From positions 43,685-107,684 of the forward strand of contig JAMWDI010000001.1 of the NCBI GenBank assembly GCA_023819375.1: DNA of 64,000 nt, in the 5' to 3' direction. This DNA is from Candidatus Omnitrophota bacterium (GTDB taxonomy: Bacteria; Ratteibacteria; UBA8468; B48-G9; JAFGKM01). The position numbers were made by a program, and so were the translations under genes. Positions 53,450-61,945 of the stretch are shown piece after piece. Under the pieces are notes generated by a model, which was not told the origin of the DNA, made no database searches, and saw nothing but the letters and a program-made list of their open reading frames with translations. Position 1 is the first letter of the stretch; the number at the start of each line of letters is the position of its first letter.

Positions 53450-55147
53450 TTAAATGGGTAGGTATATTTTAAATTTTGTTCCTTTGTTTATTTCGCTTTC
53501 CACTTCAATCTTTCCATTATGTAAATCTATTATTCTTTTAGTAATATAAAGTCCAAGACCTGTTCCAGTTTTTGATTTTGATCTTTTTCCAACATAAAAC
53601 TTTTCAAATATAAAGGGTAATTCATCTTCTGATATACCTATTCCACTGTCAACTATTTCAATAACAGCATATTTATCTTCTTGCTTTAAATTAATAATTA
53701 TTTGTCCTTGTTCTGTAAATTTGACAGCATTATCAACTATATTTGAAATACTCTGCTCTAATTTAAATTTGTCACCCTTTATTAACGGAACTTCTGTTAG
53801 ATTTAAGCTAAATTCAAGTTTTTTCTCAATACATTTTTTCTCATAAAGTCTATAGATATCTAAAAGAATATCTTTAAGATTTATCCACTCAAACTCAATT
53901 TTCATAAATTCCATTTTTGATAAATTAAGAATATTTTCTACAATTTTTACCAACCTTTCTACCTGATTTTTAATTATAATTATAAATTTCCTCTTTTCCT
54001 CATCTTTTTCTTGTTCTTCTAAAGTTTCAATATACCCTTTTATAATTGTAAGTGGTGTCCTTAATTCATGAGAAATATTTGCGATAAATTCATTCCTCAA
54101 ATTTTCTATTTTTTTATATTCTGAAATATCAACAAAATATAATAAAACTCTTTGCTCATTCCTTAAAAATATTGTTTGACCCAAATAATGACTTCCTCCT
54201 GCCTCAATTTCTTGTTTTTGATTTTCTTTTAAATTAATTGTTCTATCAATAAGTTCTAATATCTGAAAATTTTCTATAATTTCCCAAAAATATTTATTTA
54301 TTTTTTCACTTTTCAGAAAGTACGAAAACTTAGAGTTACACTCTATAAGTCTTCCTTCCACATCAAATATTGCAACAGGAATTTCAATTAAGTCAATTAA
54401 TTTTAGCAGTTTTTTCTGATATTCAACCTCTTTGGAAATTAACAATAAATCTTCACTGATTTTGTTAAGTTCTTTAATCATATTTCCAAAACCCTTTATT
54501 TTAAAATTTATTACTTTTCCACCATAATTCCCTTTAGCAAGTTCATTAACAAAGTGTTCCACTACTGGTAAATCTTTAAGTGAAAACCATACAACAATGG
54601 AATAGAAAAATAGAAAGCCAATGTAGAAAAAAAGGAATAAGCGAATAAGTTGATCTTTAGTATTTACAAGAAAAGTTTTCAAATAAATTAATTCAAAACT
54701 TACTCTTAAAACAACTCCTTTTTCTTTCAAAAAAATAGCATAATATAACATGTTCTTTCTTATTGTAGGGCTAAATCTTAAAGAATAACCTTCTCCACTT
54801 TTTACTGCTTCTATAAATTCAGGTCTATTTCTATGATTTGCCATAATTTCTGGTTTTTCCCTTGAATCAACAATAACTTTTCCATCTAAATTTATTAGAG
54901 TAACTCTTAAACCTGTATATTTATCAATTTTTTCAACTTCTTTCTGCAATTTTAAAATTTCATGTTTTTCTAATTTTTCTTCAATTTCATCTTTAATTTT
55001 GAGAACAAAATTTTTTAAATTTTCTTTTAAACTTTGCATATAAAAATATTTCAGAAGATTTAAAGAAGTGAAATAGAAAATTATGAGAATGAAAGTAAAT
55101 AAAAGAAAAGTCCTTCTTACAAATATATAAAATAAAGTTTTTCTCAT
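53450..55147 (-). CDS. phoR: PhoR-type sensor histidine kinase
   Basis: A 565-aa membrane kinase. Two helices (about 10-32 and 165-187) flank an extracytoplasmic sensor domain. HAMP-like and PAS regions follow (about 200-330), then HisKA with phospho-His in NISHELRTPLTIIKGY (about 355-370) and HATPase_c with NIVDNAVKFT, DSGIGISEDELPFIFEKFY and GTGLGLYITKRI. It is coupled to phoB by a 4-nt overlap. Unlike E. coli PhoR it has an extended sensor domain, like Bacillus PhoR. Confidence 0.93.
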   Translation of the reverse strand: MRKTLFYIFVRRTFLLFTFILIIFYFTSLNLLKYFYMQSLKENLKNFVLKIKDEIEEKLEKHEILKLQKEVEKIDKYTGLRVTLINLDGKVIVDSREKPEIMANHRNRPEFIEAVKSGEGYSLRFSPTIRKNMLYYAIFLKEKGVVLRVSFELIYLKTFLVNTKDQLIRLFLFFYIGFLFFYSIVVWFSLKDLPVVEHFVNELAKGNYGGKVINFKIKGFGNMIKELNKISEDLLLISKEVEYQKKLLKLIDLIEIPVAIFDVEGRLIECNSKFSYFLKSEKINKYFWEIIENFQILELIDRTINLKENQKQEIEAGGSHYLGQTIFLRNEQRVLLYFVDISEYKKIENLRNEFIANISHELRTPLTIIKGYIETLEEQEKDEEKRKFIIIIKNQVERLVKIVENILNLSKMEFMKIEFEWINLKDILLDIYRLYEKKCIEKKLEFSLNLTEVPLIKGDKFKLEQSISNIVDNAVKFTEQGQIIINLKQEDKYAVIEIVDSGIGISEDELPFIFEKFYVGKRSKSKTGTGLGLYITKRIIDLHNGKIEVESEINKGTKFKIYLPI

Positions 55148-55812
55148 TCTTCTATTTTATATCCAACCCCTCTGACATTAACAATAAATCTCCCTCCCTC
55201 TTTAAGTTTCTCTCTTAACCTTTTTATATGAACATCTACTGTCCTTTCTATAACTGCCTTTTCACCCTGCCATAGTTCTTCAAGAATTTTCTCTCTGCTG
55301 AATACCCATCCTTTTTTACTCAACAATATTTTCAATATGTTAAATTCAGTTGTTGTTAAATTAATTTTTTCATCTTTAACATAAACTTCATACTTATCTA
55401 AATCAACTTTTATAATTCCACCAATATCTAAGATTTTCGATTTTACCTGGTATCTTCTTAAAACTGCCTTAACCCGTGCTACTAATTCCTTAATTGAAAA
55501 TGGCTTTGTAACATAATCATCTGCCCCAATTTCAAGACCTACTACTCTATCTATCTCTTCTCCTTTAGCAGTCAAAATAATTATAGGGATGTCTGAAAAT
55601 TTATTATCACTTTTTAAAAATTTACATATTTCAATTCCGTCTATATCTGGAAGCATAAGATCAAGTATTACAAGATCTGGTTTTTCTTTTTTTATAAAAT
55701 CTAAAAATTCTTTACCGGTTAAAAATCCTTTAACATTAAAATTTGTTTTTTTTAAATGTAAACTAACTAACTCAAGTATATCTTTTTCGTCTTCAATTAT
55801 TGCTATTAACAT
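55144..55812 (-). CDS. phoB: PhoB/PhoP-type response regulator
   Basis: An OmpR-family regulator of 222 aa: a receiver domain with acidic pair (IEDEKD), phospho-Asp in PDLVILDLMLPDIDG (about D51) and TAKGEE and DDYVTKPFS motifs, then a winged helix with INLTTTEFNILKILLSKKG and VIERTVDVHIKRLREKL. The pairing with phoR and pst identifies the phosphate regulon. No promoter space exists between trxB-like gene and phoB, so read-through from the defence island is likely. Confidence 0.94.
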   Translation of the reverse strand: MLIAIIEDEKDILELVSLHLKKTNFNVKGFLTGKEFLDFIKKEKPDLVILDLMLPDIDGIEICKFLKSDNKFSDIPIIILTAKGEEIDRVVGLEIGADDYVTKPFSIKELVARVKAVLRRYQVKSKILDIGGIIKVDLDKYEVYVKDEKINLTTTEFNILKILLSKKGWVFSREKILEELWQGEKAVIERTVDVHIKRLREKLKEGGRFIVNVRGVGYKIEE

Positions 55813-55813
55813 T

Positions 55814-56719
55814 TCATAAGTATTTTAAATATTCAAAAGCAGAAATTGCTGCCTTTGCGCCTTCTCCACAAGCAACTATTATTTGTTTGGCAAAAACATT
55901 GGTTACATCACCCGCAGCAAAAATTCCTGGATGCGACGTGTTATTTCTACAATCAACTATTATCTCTCCAAATCCATTCTTTTCCACAAAATCAATTATT
56001 TCTGAATTTGGAATAGAACCAATCTCAACAAAAATTCCATCAACTTTTAAATCAATTATTTCATTATCTTTTTCTATTTTTATACCTTTTACAAAAATAT
56101 CCCCATAAATTTCCGTAACATGGCTATTTGTTAGTATTTTAACTTTATCAATTTTTTTTATCTTTTCAACAACAAATTTATCTCCTGTTAATTGACTTTT
56201 AATTTCTATCAAATATATTTTTTTTGCAATTCTGGATAACTGCAAAACAGCATCAAGACCTGCATTACCACCACCAATAACTGCAACAATCTTATCTTTA
56301 AACAAAGGAGCATCACAAGTTGCACAATAAGTTAATCCTCTGTTTCTAAATTCTTTTTCTCCTTTAATCATAAGTTCTTTTGGTTTTCTTCCTGTTGCAA
56401 TTATAACAGTCTTTGATAAATATTCGTTTTTATTGGTTATTAATCTAAAATTTTTATTATCGCTCAGAATTTTAATTACTGGTTCGTTTTCTCTGATATC
56501 AACATTAAATTCCTTAATATGATCTTTAAATTTTTCTACAAGTTCTGGTCCGGTTATAAACTGGTAGCCAATATAATTTTCTATATCCCAACTATAAAGT
56601 GTCTGACCTCCAATGTCTTTAGTTAAGATGATGAAATCTATTTTTTTTCTTGAAGCATATATTCCAGCGGTCAAACCAGAAGGACCACCTCCAACAATTA
56701 TAAGTTCATATATTTTCAT
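55814..56719 (-). CDS. trxB: Thioredoxin-reductase-like flavoprotein (AhpF-type nucleotide site)
   Basis: A 301-aa FAD enzyme with redox pair CATC in GLTYCATCDAPLF (about residues 133-136), an FAD motif GGGPSGLTAGIYASRK at the start and an NAD(P) motif GGGNAGLDAVLQL. After the second Rossmann strand the usual NADPH motif HRRxxxR is missing; it reads LIEIKSQLTGDKFV, closer to NADH-using AhpF. It may reduce the adjacent glutaredoxin-like protein and the peroxiredoxins. Overlaps the glutaredoxin gene by 4 nt. Confidence 0.88.
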   Translation of the reverse strand: MKIYELIIVGGGPSGLTAGIYASRKKIDFIILTKDIGGQTLYSWDIENYIGYQFITGPELVEKFKDHIKEFNVDIRENEPVIKILSDNKNFRLITNKNEYLSKTVIIATGRKPKELMIKGEKEFRNRGLTYCATCDAPLFKDKIVAVIGGGNAGLDAVLQLSRIAKKIYLIEIKSQLTGDKFVVEKIKKIDKVKILTNSHVTEIYGDIFVKGIKIEKDNEIIDLKVDGIFVEIGSIPNSEIIDFVEKNGFGEIIVDCRNNTSHPGIFAAGDVTNVFAKQIIVACGEGAKAAISAFEYLKYL

Positions 56720-56952
56720 ATTCCAAGAATCTCTTTTATTTTTTCTTTATCAAAGCCTATAATAATATCTCCTTCAATATCAATAACAGGAACTCCCATC
56801 TGTCCAGTTTTTTTTATCATCTCTTCAAGTTTTTCTCTATCTTCACCAACATCATAATCAATAAAATCAATATTATTTTGTCTTAGAAATTCTTTTACCA
56901 ATCTACAATATGGACATGTTTTTGTAGAATAAACAATTACTCTTTTATTCAT
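56716..56952 (-). CDS. Glutaredoxin-like protein
   Basis: A 78-aa protein with VIVYSTKTCPYCRLVKEFL (active site CPYC, residues 13-16) and the GVPVIDIEGDIIIGFD region containing the cis-Pro and the TVP-type substrate contact. It is close to NrdH/Grx-type proteins often reduced by thioredoxin-reductase-like enzymes, which fits the coupled gene downstream. It overlaps wrbA by 8 nt. Confidence 0.93.
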   Translation of the reverse strand: MNKRVIVYSTKTCPYCRLVKEFLRQNNIDFIDYDVGEDREKLEEMIKKTGQMGVPVIDIEGDIIIGFDKEKIKEILGI

Positions 56953-57556
56953 CTTTTTCTCCTTTTTTTAACTTTTTTGCAATTGAAGTTATTCTTCTCC
57001 CCAATTCTTTTGCTATTTTTAACTCTATTTTTGAAGGATTAATATCAGAATTTACACCAACAACTGCTGTTGCTCCATAAGGAGTCCCCCCTCTTTCTGT
57101 CTCAATCAATTCTTTAACTATATAAGGAATCCCAACTATAATTGCTCCATGGTGCAAAAAAGTAAACATCATAGAAATTAAAGTTGTTTCCTGGCCTCCA
57201 TGTATAGTTGCTGAACACGTAAAAAAACCAACTGGTTTATTGACCAAAATTCCTTCTGCCCATAATGTCCCTGTCTGATCGAGAAAATTTCTCAATTGTG
57301 AACACATATTACCAAATCTTGTTGGAGAACCAACTATAAGTCCGTCTATATCTCTAAATTCATCCAGAGTAACTATTTTTATATCTTTCTGTAATTCTTT
57401 TGCTTTCTTTATCCTTTCATTTTTATTTATTATTTCCTGTGGTAAAAGTTCAGGAACTGTTCTTAGAATAGGAATTCCCTCTTCTTCTTCAATGCCATTA
57501 CAAATTCCTTTTGCCATAATAAATGTATTTCCGTACATACTATAATATAAAACCAT
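56945..57556 (-). CDS. wrbA: WrbA-type NAD(P)H:quinone oxidoreductase/flavodoxin
   Basis: A 203-aa FMN protein. The N-terminal VLYYSMYGNTFIMAKG is the FMN phosphate loop, PTRFGNMCSQLRNFLDQTG (about 78-96) is the WrbA signature and TTLISMMFTFLHHGAIIVG follows. It probably performs two-electron quinone reduction, avoiding radical formation. The start ATG at 57556 gives a short but complete strand. It lies 26 nt downstream of the Tpx-like gene. Confidence 0.93.
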   Translation of the reverse strand: MVLYYSMYGNTFIMAKGICNGIEEEEGIPILRTVPELLPQEIINKNERIKKAKELQKDIKIVTLDEFRDIDGLIVGSPTRFGNMCSQLRNFLDQTGTLWAEGILVNKPVGFFTCSATIHGGQETTLISMMFTFLHHGAIIVGIPYIVKELIETERGGTPYGATAVVGVNSDINPSKIELKIAKELGRRITSIAKKLKKGEKDE

Positions 57557-57582
57557 AATTTTTACAGCTATCTTATCCCCCT

Positions 57583-58329
57583 TTAAAACACTACTCTTTC
57601 AAATATATTTCCAATTTCTACAGTAAAATCTTTTATAGGTATACTTACTTCAACATTATTTTTCCTAAACTGAAAATTAAAATTTATTCCTTTTTCTTCT
57701 TTTATCAAGGAAAAAATTTCAAGAATTGCTCTTAAATCATCTTCTGTTTTGAGTGAAAAAACTAACTCATAATTCTCTGCCTTTTCATTCCATTTGCAAC
57801 ACCTGATCTCTTCCCAGTTTTTTTCTTTAATTCTCAAAACTTTATCAATTTCATCCAATGCCTTTTGGTAATCTGGATGGTTTGTTAGTTCTTCAACTAT
57901 TTCAACATATCTTATATTATCTTCTTCATCAAGTATGAATATTGTCCTTGCAAGCAATTTTAATTCCTTAATTAACACTGCAAAATTAATACCAAAAGAA
58001 TGAAATTTGTAATCTGAAAAAATATAAACATTCTTTATATCATTTAATTCACAAAATCTCTTTTGAGCAAATGGTAAATCACAACTTATTCCAATTATAA
58101 CTATTCTTTCGGATAAAGAAACTGAAATTTTATTAAACTCCTTAACTTGCAAGTCACAAACAGGTGTATCCAAAGAAGGAAAAGAAGTAATAATTTTAAT
58201 CTTATTTTTGAAATCAGATAATCTAACAACTTCCATGTTGTGGGATATAACTTTAAAATCTGGTGCTTTTGAACTTGGTAAAATACCAATTAAATTCAAT
58301 TCTCTCCCTTTAAATTTTATCTTATTCAT
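57583..58329 (-). CDS. Tpx-like thiol peroxidase with an added C-terminal domain
   Basis: A 248-aa protein. Residues 1-165 are a Tpx-type peroxiredoxin: FKGRELNLIG, APDFKVISHNMEVV and peroxidatic Cys in PSLDTPVCDLQVKEF (about 59). The usual resolving Cys region reads ISCDLPFAQKRFCE. After LRIKEKNWEEIRCC an extra domain (about 172-248) is present, with NYELVFSLKTEDDLRAILEI and VEVSIPIKDFTVEIG. Its length and strand-helix pattern recall pterin carbinolamine dehydratase, but that match is weak. The role of the addition is unknown. Confidence 0.82.
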   Translation of the reverse strand: MNKIKFKGRELNLIGILPSSKAPDFKVISHNMEVVRLSDFKNKIKIITSFPSLDTPVCDLQVKEFNKISVSLSERIVIIGISCDLPFAQKRFCELNDIKNVYIFSDYKFHSFGINFAVLIKELKLLARTIFILDEEDNIRYVEIVEELTNHPDYQKALDEIDKVLRIKEKNWEEIRCCKWNEKAENYELVFSLKTEDDLRAILEIFSLIKEEKGINFNFQFRKNNVEVSIPIKDFTVEIGNIFERVVF

Positions 58330-58888
58330 CCTTCACTCCTATTTTTTTGATAATTTCTTTTAATTTTTCAAAACATTCTTTTTTCTCTTTTACTTTACCT
58401 TTTTCATCTACTCCTTTACAAATTATTTCACCAAAATAAGTTGCATTTATTGTTTTAAAGAAGTTTTTTACTATACTTTTGGCATTATCAATAAAATCAT
58501 CTCTTTCAGTTGCTTCTATGCAAATGAAAATTCCTTTCTTCTCTTTAGGATTATAAGTTTTGAAAATTTTAACACCAAGCCATTGACATTGAAATCTATC
58601 TATCAGCATTTTCAACTGAGCAGAAACAGATCCAAAAAAAATTGGGCTTGCAACAACTACTATATCTGAACTTTCTACTTCATCATAAACATTTTGCATA
58701 TCGTCATTTATCTTACATCTACCGTCTTTTCTAATATTTTCACATTCCTGACAAGGTATAAATTTAAGGGAATTTATAAAAATCTTTTTAACTTCAAACC
58801 TTCCTTCAAAATATCTTAAAAACTCATCAAGCAAAATTTCGCTGTTTCCACCCTTTCTAGGACTTCCACATATTCCCAATATCTTCAT
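58322..58888 (-). CDS. Iron-sulfur flavoprotein (NADPH-dependent FMN reductase family)
   Basis: A 188-aa flavodoxin-like protein with FMN loop GICGSPRKGGNSEILLDEFL at the N-terminus and a compact cysteine group, FIPCQECENIRKDGRCKI (about residues 46-63), that binds a 4Fe-4S cluster in Isf-type proteins. SPIFFGSVSAQLKMLIDRFQ completes the FMN site. Relatives reduce O2 or H2O2 in anaerobes. It overlaps both neighbours: 8 nt with the Tpx-like gene and 32 nt with the Cys-rich mini-protein. Confidence 0.88.
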   Translation of the reverse strand: MKILGICGSPRKGGNSEILLDEFLRYFEGRFEVKKIFINSLKFIPCQECENIRKDGRCKINDDMQNVYDEVESSDIVVVASPIFFGSVSAQLKMLIDRFQCQWLGVKIFKTYNPKEKKGIFICIEATERDDFIDNAKSIVKNFFKTINATYFGEIICKGVDEKGKVKEKKECFEKLKEIIKKIGVKDE

Positions 58889-59006
58889 TTTTTTCTACCA
58901 TTTTTTCACCGCAACAAACTTCCTGTTTCTCAGATTCTTTTCCACATTTCTTACAAATATATTTTTTCTTTTCTTTTTTAATTCCACAACCACAACTCTT
59001 ACACAT
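58857..59006 (-). CDS. 49-aa cysteine-rich mini-protein
   Basis: A gene missed by longer frame scans. An ideal GGAGGTG site lies 5 nt before the ATG. The product has seven Cys: MCKSCGCGIKKEKKKYICKKC, then EVCCG. CxxCxC plus CxxC looks like a zinc- or iron-binding knuckle (rubredoxin- or zinc-ribbon-like). Its last 30 nt overlap the flavoprotein start. The position between a peroxiredoxin and a flavoprotein suggests electron transfer or metal sensing. Family not recognised. Confidence 0.68.
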   Translation of the reverse strand: MCKSCGCGIKKEKKKYICKKCGKESEKQEVCCGEKMVEKNEDIGNMWKS

Positions 59007-59021
59007 TTTTTCACCTCCTTT

Positions 59022-59684
59022 TTATTTCAATTCTTTATAACAAAACCACCAATCAAAACATTTAAATTCACCTTTTTTTGTTCTTTCCAATCTATCTTTA
59101 ACTGTTGTTATATCTTTCGCTGGTGGAATTATAACGCTTGAGCCAATTAATTCATTATTGGGCCAATCAGCAGGTGTAGCAACACCATTTTTATCACTTG
59201 TTTGTAATGCTTTTATAGCCCTTAAAATTTCATCTATATTTCTTCCAATTTCCTGAGGATAATAAAGTATTAATCTAACCTTTCCTTCGGGATCAACAAT
59301 GAAAACTGCTCTAACTGTATTTGTTCCTTTTCCTGGATGTATAAGACCTAACATTTCAGCGACCTTACCTGTATCGGCTATTATTGAAAATTCAATTTCA
59401 ACATTAAGTTTCTCCTTTATCCACTCTATCCATTTTATATGTGCAAATACCTGGTCAACGCTCAAACCAATAAGTTCACAGTTTAATTCTTTAAATTTAT
59501 TAAGTTTATTCTGAAACGCAACAAATTCGGTAGTACAAACTGGTGTAAAATCTGCTGGGTGACTAAATAAAACAAACCACTTGCCTTTAAAATAATCAGG
59601 GAGATCAATTATTCCATGTGTAGTTGCAACTCTCATTTTAGGAAGTTCTTCTCCTAACAATGGCATTCTTTTTATTTCTTCCAT
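59022..59684 (-). CDS. Prx6-type peroxiredoxin (archaeal 2-Cys form)
   Basis: A 220-aa peroxidase with peroxidatic Cys in [13 protein letters not shown] (about residue 48), RATFIVDP-like [14 protein letters not shown], and a C-terminal [15 protein letters not shown] block. The tail [15 protein letters not shown] supplies two cysteines typical of archaeal Prx6-like enzymes, which use one as resolving Cys. It reduces H2O2 and organic peroxides, probably from the thioredoxin/glutaredoxin-type donors of this island. It lies 15 nt upstream of the mini-protein. Confidence 0.93.
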   Translation of the reverse strand: MEEIKRMPLLGEELPKMRVATTHGIIDLPDYFKGKWFVLFSHPADFTPVCTTEFVAFQNKLNKFKELNCELIGLSVDQVFAHIKWIEWIKEKLNVEIEFSIIADTGKVAEMLGLIHPGKGTNTVRAVFIVDPEGKVRLILYYPQEIGRNIDEILRAIKALQTSDKNGVATPADWPNNELIGSSVIIPPAKDITTVKDRLERTKKGEFKCFDWWFCYKELK

Positions 59685-59697
59685 TTCTTTCCCCTTT

Positions 59698-60090
59698 TTA
59701 AAAAATTAAATCAATTGAATTTTCCCACAAACCATGAATGTTGCAATAAGAAGCAACAAATATTTTCCCATTTTTCTGTGTTTTAAATTTTATCTCAACA
59801 ATTGGTTCTGAATACACCGAACTTGTATCAGGCCCATCAACAGAGGCTCCATGAGAAAGAAAATCAAATCTACCTATTTGATAAGGAAATTTGCTATCTT
59901 CAGGTAAAAAATAAACTTCAATCCAAGATATATGATGAGCAGTTGTATTTGGATGAGGTATTTCTTTACCAACAGAAACTTCAATTTTTACTATCCCTTT
60001 TTCCTTATCTTTTTCAATTATTTCTATTACAGGAACATGTTTTTCTTTTTTCCAATCAGCGCTTTGATATAAATCTTTAACCATTTCCAC
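59698..60090 (-). CDS. sor: Superoxide reductase (neelaredoxin class)
   Basis: Reduces superoxide to H2O2 without making O2. The 130-aa protein has the single catalytic iron site: the EKHVPVIE segment with Glu and Lys, [11 protein letters not shown] supplying three His, and [12 protein letters not shown] supplying Cys and His. There is no N-terminal desulforedoxin centre, so it is the one-iron class. Rubredoxin, the usual donor, is encoded 3.5 kb upstream in the same gene run. It lies next to rubrerythrin, which removes the peroxide formed. Confidence 0.95.
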   Translation of the reverse strand: MEMVKDLYQSADWKKEKHVPVIEIIEKDKEKGIVKIEVSVGKEIPHPNTTAHHISWIEVYFLPEDSKFPYQIGRFDFLSHGASVDGPDTSSVYSEPIVEIKFKTQKNGKIFVASYCNIHGLWENSIDLIF

Positions 60091-60096
60091 TCCTTT

Positions 60097-60600
60097 TTAA
60101 AATTTAACAAATTTTTCACTTGATATATTACAAATCGGACAAGTAGAAGGTGGTTTCCCTACATGTGTATAACCACAAATTGGACATATATAAATTTCAT
60201 CCAATTCTATATCTTTTTTCTCTTTAACTTTTTCTAATGCTTGCTTGTATAATTCTTTATGTATCTTTTCTGCTTCAAGTGCATAATGTATTGATTTATG
60301 TGCTTTTTCTTCCTTCTGTAAATTTACTACAGCATCAAAAGCAGGATACATTTCTTCAACCTCATAAGTTTCACCTTCTATCCCTGCTTGTAAATTTTTT
60401 TCTGTATTTCCAATATATTCTAAAACTTTTGCATGATTTGTTGCATGAACCTGTTCTGCATAAGATATCGCTTTAAAAAGGCGGGCTACATTTTTAAAAC
60501 CTTCTTTTTCTGCAATTTCAGAGAAAGCAAGATATTTCATATGAGCCATACTCTCACCACAAAAAGCATCTCCCATTACTTTTTCACTCATTTTTTTCAT
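60097..60600 (-). CDS. Rubrerythrin
   Basis: A di-iron peroxidase of anaerobes. The 167-aa chain has a four-helix ferritin domain (EKVMGDAFCGESMAHMKYLAF, then EQVHATNHAKVLEYI, NLQKEEKAHKSIHYALEAE) and a C-terminal rubredoxin domain CPICGYTHVGKPPSTCPIC (about 139-157). The ligands of both centres are present. The start MKKMSEKVMG follows GGAGT; the Met at residue 4 is an alternative. It probably reduces H2O2 using rubredoxin. Confidence 0.95.
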   Translation of the reverse strand: MKKMSEKVMGDAFCGESMAHMKYLAFSEIAEKEGFKNVARLFKAISYAEQVHATNHAKVLEYIGNTEKNLQAGIEGETYEVEEMYPAFDAVVNLQKEEKAHKSIHYALEAEKIHKELYKQALEKVKEKKDIELDEIYICPICGYTHVGKPPSTCPICNISSEKFVKF

Positions 60601-60624
60601 AGTTGACTCCTTTTTAAAAAATAT

Positions 60625-61104
60625 TCAACTTATATCTTCAAGAATATTTATTAAATCATCTTCATGTTCAATTTCATCTTTCAAAATCTCAAGAACCATA
60701 TAATAAGAAATTGGATCTTTATCTTTCAAGTATTCTGATAGACCTTGATACACTTCAATTGCACACTGCTCTCCTTTAATATTTTGTTTTAAAATTGGAA
60801 TCACATCAGGATCAGTTGGAGCATCATAGCCACAATTTGTTAATTTATACCAGTCCTCTGGTTTTAAAACTGGTGTTCCTCCAAGTTGAATAATTCTATC
60901 TACAAGCATCTCTGCATGTTTTAATTCTTCTCCTGCATGTTGACTTAATTCATTTGCAACTTCTTCTCTAAATTTTCCCTTAACAACTTTTGCTCCAATC
61001 CAGTATTGATAATATGCAAGCCATTCATCAGACAATGCTTTATTTAACTTTTCTATTATTTCTTCTACATTTCCTTTTACAATTTTAATTCCTTTTCTTT
61101 CCAT
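60625..61104 (-). CDS. Ferritin-like protein with Cys pair (Dps-like/thioferritin type)
   Basis: A 159-aa four-helix protein with iron ligands in LSDEWLAYYQYWIGAKVV, AGEELKHAEMLV and EIEHEDDLINIL. Between helices lie TNCGYDAP and GEQCAIEVYQ; two close cysteines like these mark the DPSL (thioferritin) group, which stores iron and consumes H2O2. It is the fourth gene of the ferritin group in this island. A GGAGGG site precedes the ATG. Confidence 0.82.
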   Translation of the reverse strand: MERKGIKIVKGNVEEIIEKLNKALSDEWLAYYQYWIGAKVVKGKFREEVANELSQHAGEELKHAEMLVDRIIQLGGTPVLKPEDWYKLTNCGYDAPTDPDVIPILKQNIKGEQCAIEVYQGLSEYLKDKDPISYYMVLEILKDEIEHEDDLINILEDIS

Positions 61105-61117
61105 ATTCCCTCCTTTT

Positions 61118-61453
61118 TTATTTTTTTTCTTTTACCATCTTTATTGCTTCAACTAAATCTGTCAAATAAGTATAAGCAGGTCCTCCACCCATTAAAACTG
61201 ATACCATTCCTGCTTCCAATATTTCCTCTTCTGTTGCACCTGCTTTAAACGCTTTTTCAACATGAATTCCTATACAATATGAACATCTTATAGTTACAGC
61301 AATACCAACAGCAATTAATTCCTTTGTTTTTAAATCAAGTTTTCCATCTTTAAGAACAGTATTCACAAATTCACCAAATTTTTTCATCTCTTCTGGATTT
61401 TTTGTTGATACTTCTCCTATTGCCTTTTTAAATCTCTCCATTAATTCTTTCAT
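61118..61453 (-). CDS. AhpD-like carboxymuconolactone decarboxylase family protein
   Basis: A 111-aa helical protein with the AhpD-type redox motif CSYCIGIHVEKAFKAGA (CxxC with a His four residues later, about residues 52-68), and KTKELIAVGIAVTIR before it. Members are alkylhydroperoxidase partners or decarboxylases; in this defence context peroxide reduction is more likely. It is spaced 13 nt from the ferritin-like gene downstream and 2 nt from the ferritin gene upstream. Confidence 0.88.
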   Translation of the reverse strand: MKELMERFKKAIGEVSTKNPEEMKKFGEFVNTVLKDGKLDLKTKELIAVGIAVTIRCSYCIGIHVEKAFKAGATEEEILEAGMVSVLMGGGPAYTYLTDLVEAIKMVKEKK

Positions 61454-61455
61454 TT

Positions 61456-61944
61456 TTACTCTCCTCTTTTACTTAATTCTTTATCCATCATAATCAATAA
61501 ATAATCTCTACCCTCTATTTTTTTAAGTTTCTCAAGAATTTCCTGTGCTTGCTTCTCTTCTTCAATTTGTTCTGTTATAAACCATTGAAGCATAACTTCT
61601 GTAGCATAATCATTTTTTTCTTTTGCAAGTTTATAAAGATTTTCAATACTTTCTGTCACTTTTTTTTCATGTTCAAAGGTCTTTTCAAAAACGTCAACAG
61701 GGGAAGAAAAATCTGAAGGTGGTTTATCAATGCTTTCAAAAATCACTCTCTCTCCTCTATCATTTAAAAATTCATATATTCTCATTGCATGTCCAAACTC
61801 TTCTTTTGCTTGAACTTTCATCCAGTGAGCAAAACCTTCAAGCAATATTGAATCAAAATAAGAAGCCATTGAAAGATAAAGATAGGCCGAATATAGCTCT
61901 TTATTTATTTGCTCATTCAATTTTCTATATAATTCCCTATCCAT
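61456..61944 (-). CDS. ftnA: Ferritin
   Basis: A non-haem ferritin of 162 aa that stores iron as a 24-mer. Ferroxidase residues are visible in LNEQINKELYSAYLYLSMA (Glu), QAKEEFGHAMRIYEFL (ExxH) and FITEQIEEEKQAQEIL. The ATG at 61944 (MDRELYRKL) has a GGAGGTG site inside the upstream gene end; an in-frame ATG at 61965 lacks support. It limits Fenton chemistry beside the peroxide-removing enzymes. Confidence 0.95.
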   Translation of the reverse strand: MDRELYRKLNEQINKELYSAYLYLSMASYFDSILLEGFAHWMKVQAKEEFGHAMRIYEFLNDRGERVIFESIDKPPSDFSSPVDVFEKTFEHEKKVTESIENLYKLAKEKNDYATEVMLQWFITEQIEEEKQAQEILEKLKKIEGRDYLLIMMDKELSKRGE

Positions 61945-61945
61945 T

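Noticed and set aside
57557..57582. Start of wrbA at an upstream ATA codon better spaced from GGGGGA
   Set aside because: The ATG at 57556 already gives the complete first strand typical of WrbA, and AUA starts are very rare; only the infC case has compelling protein evidence.
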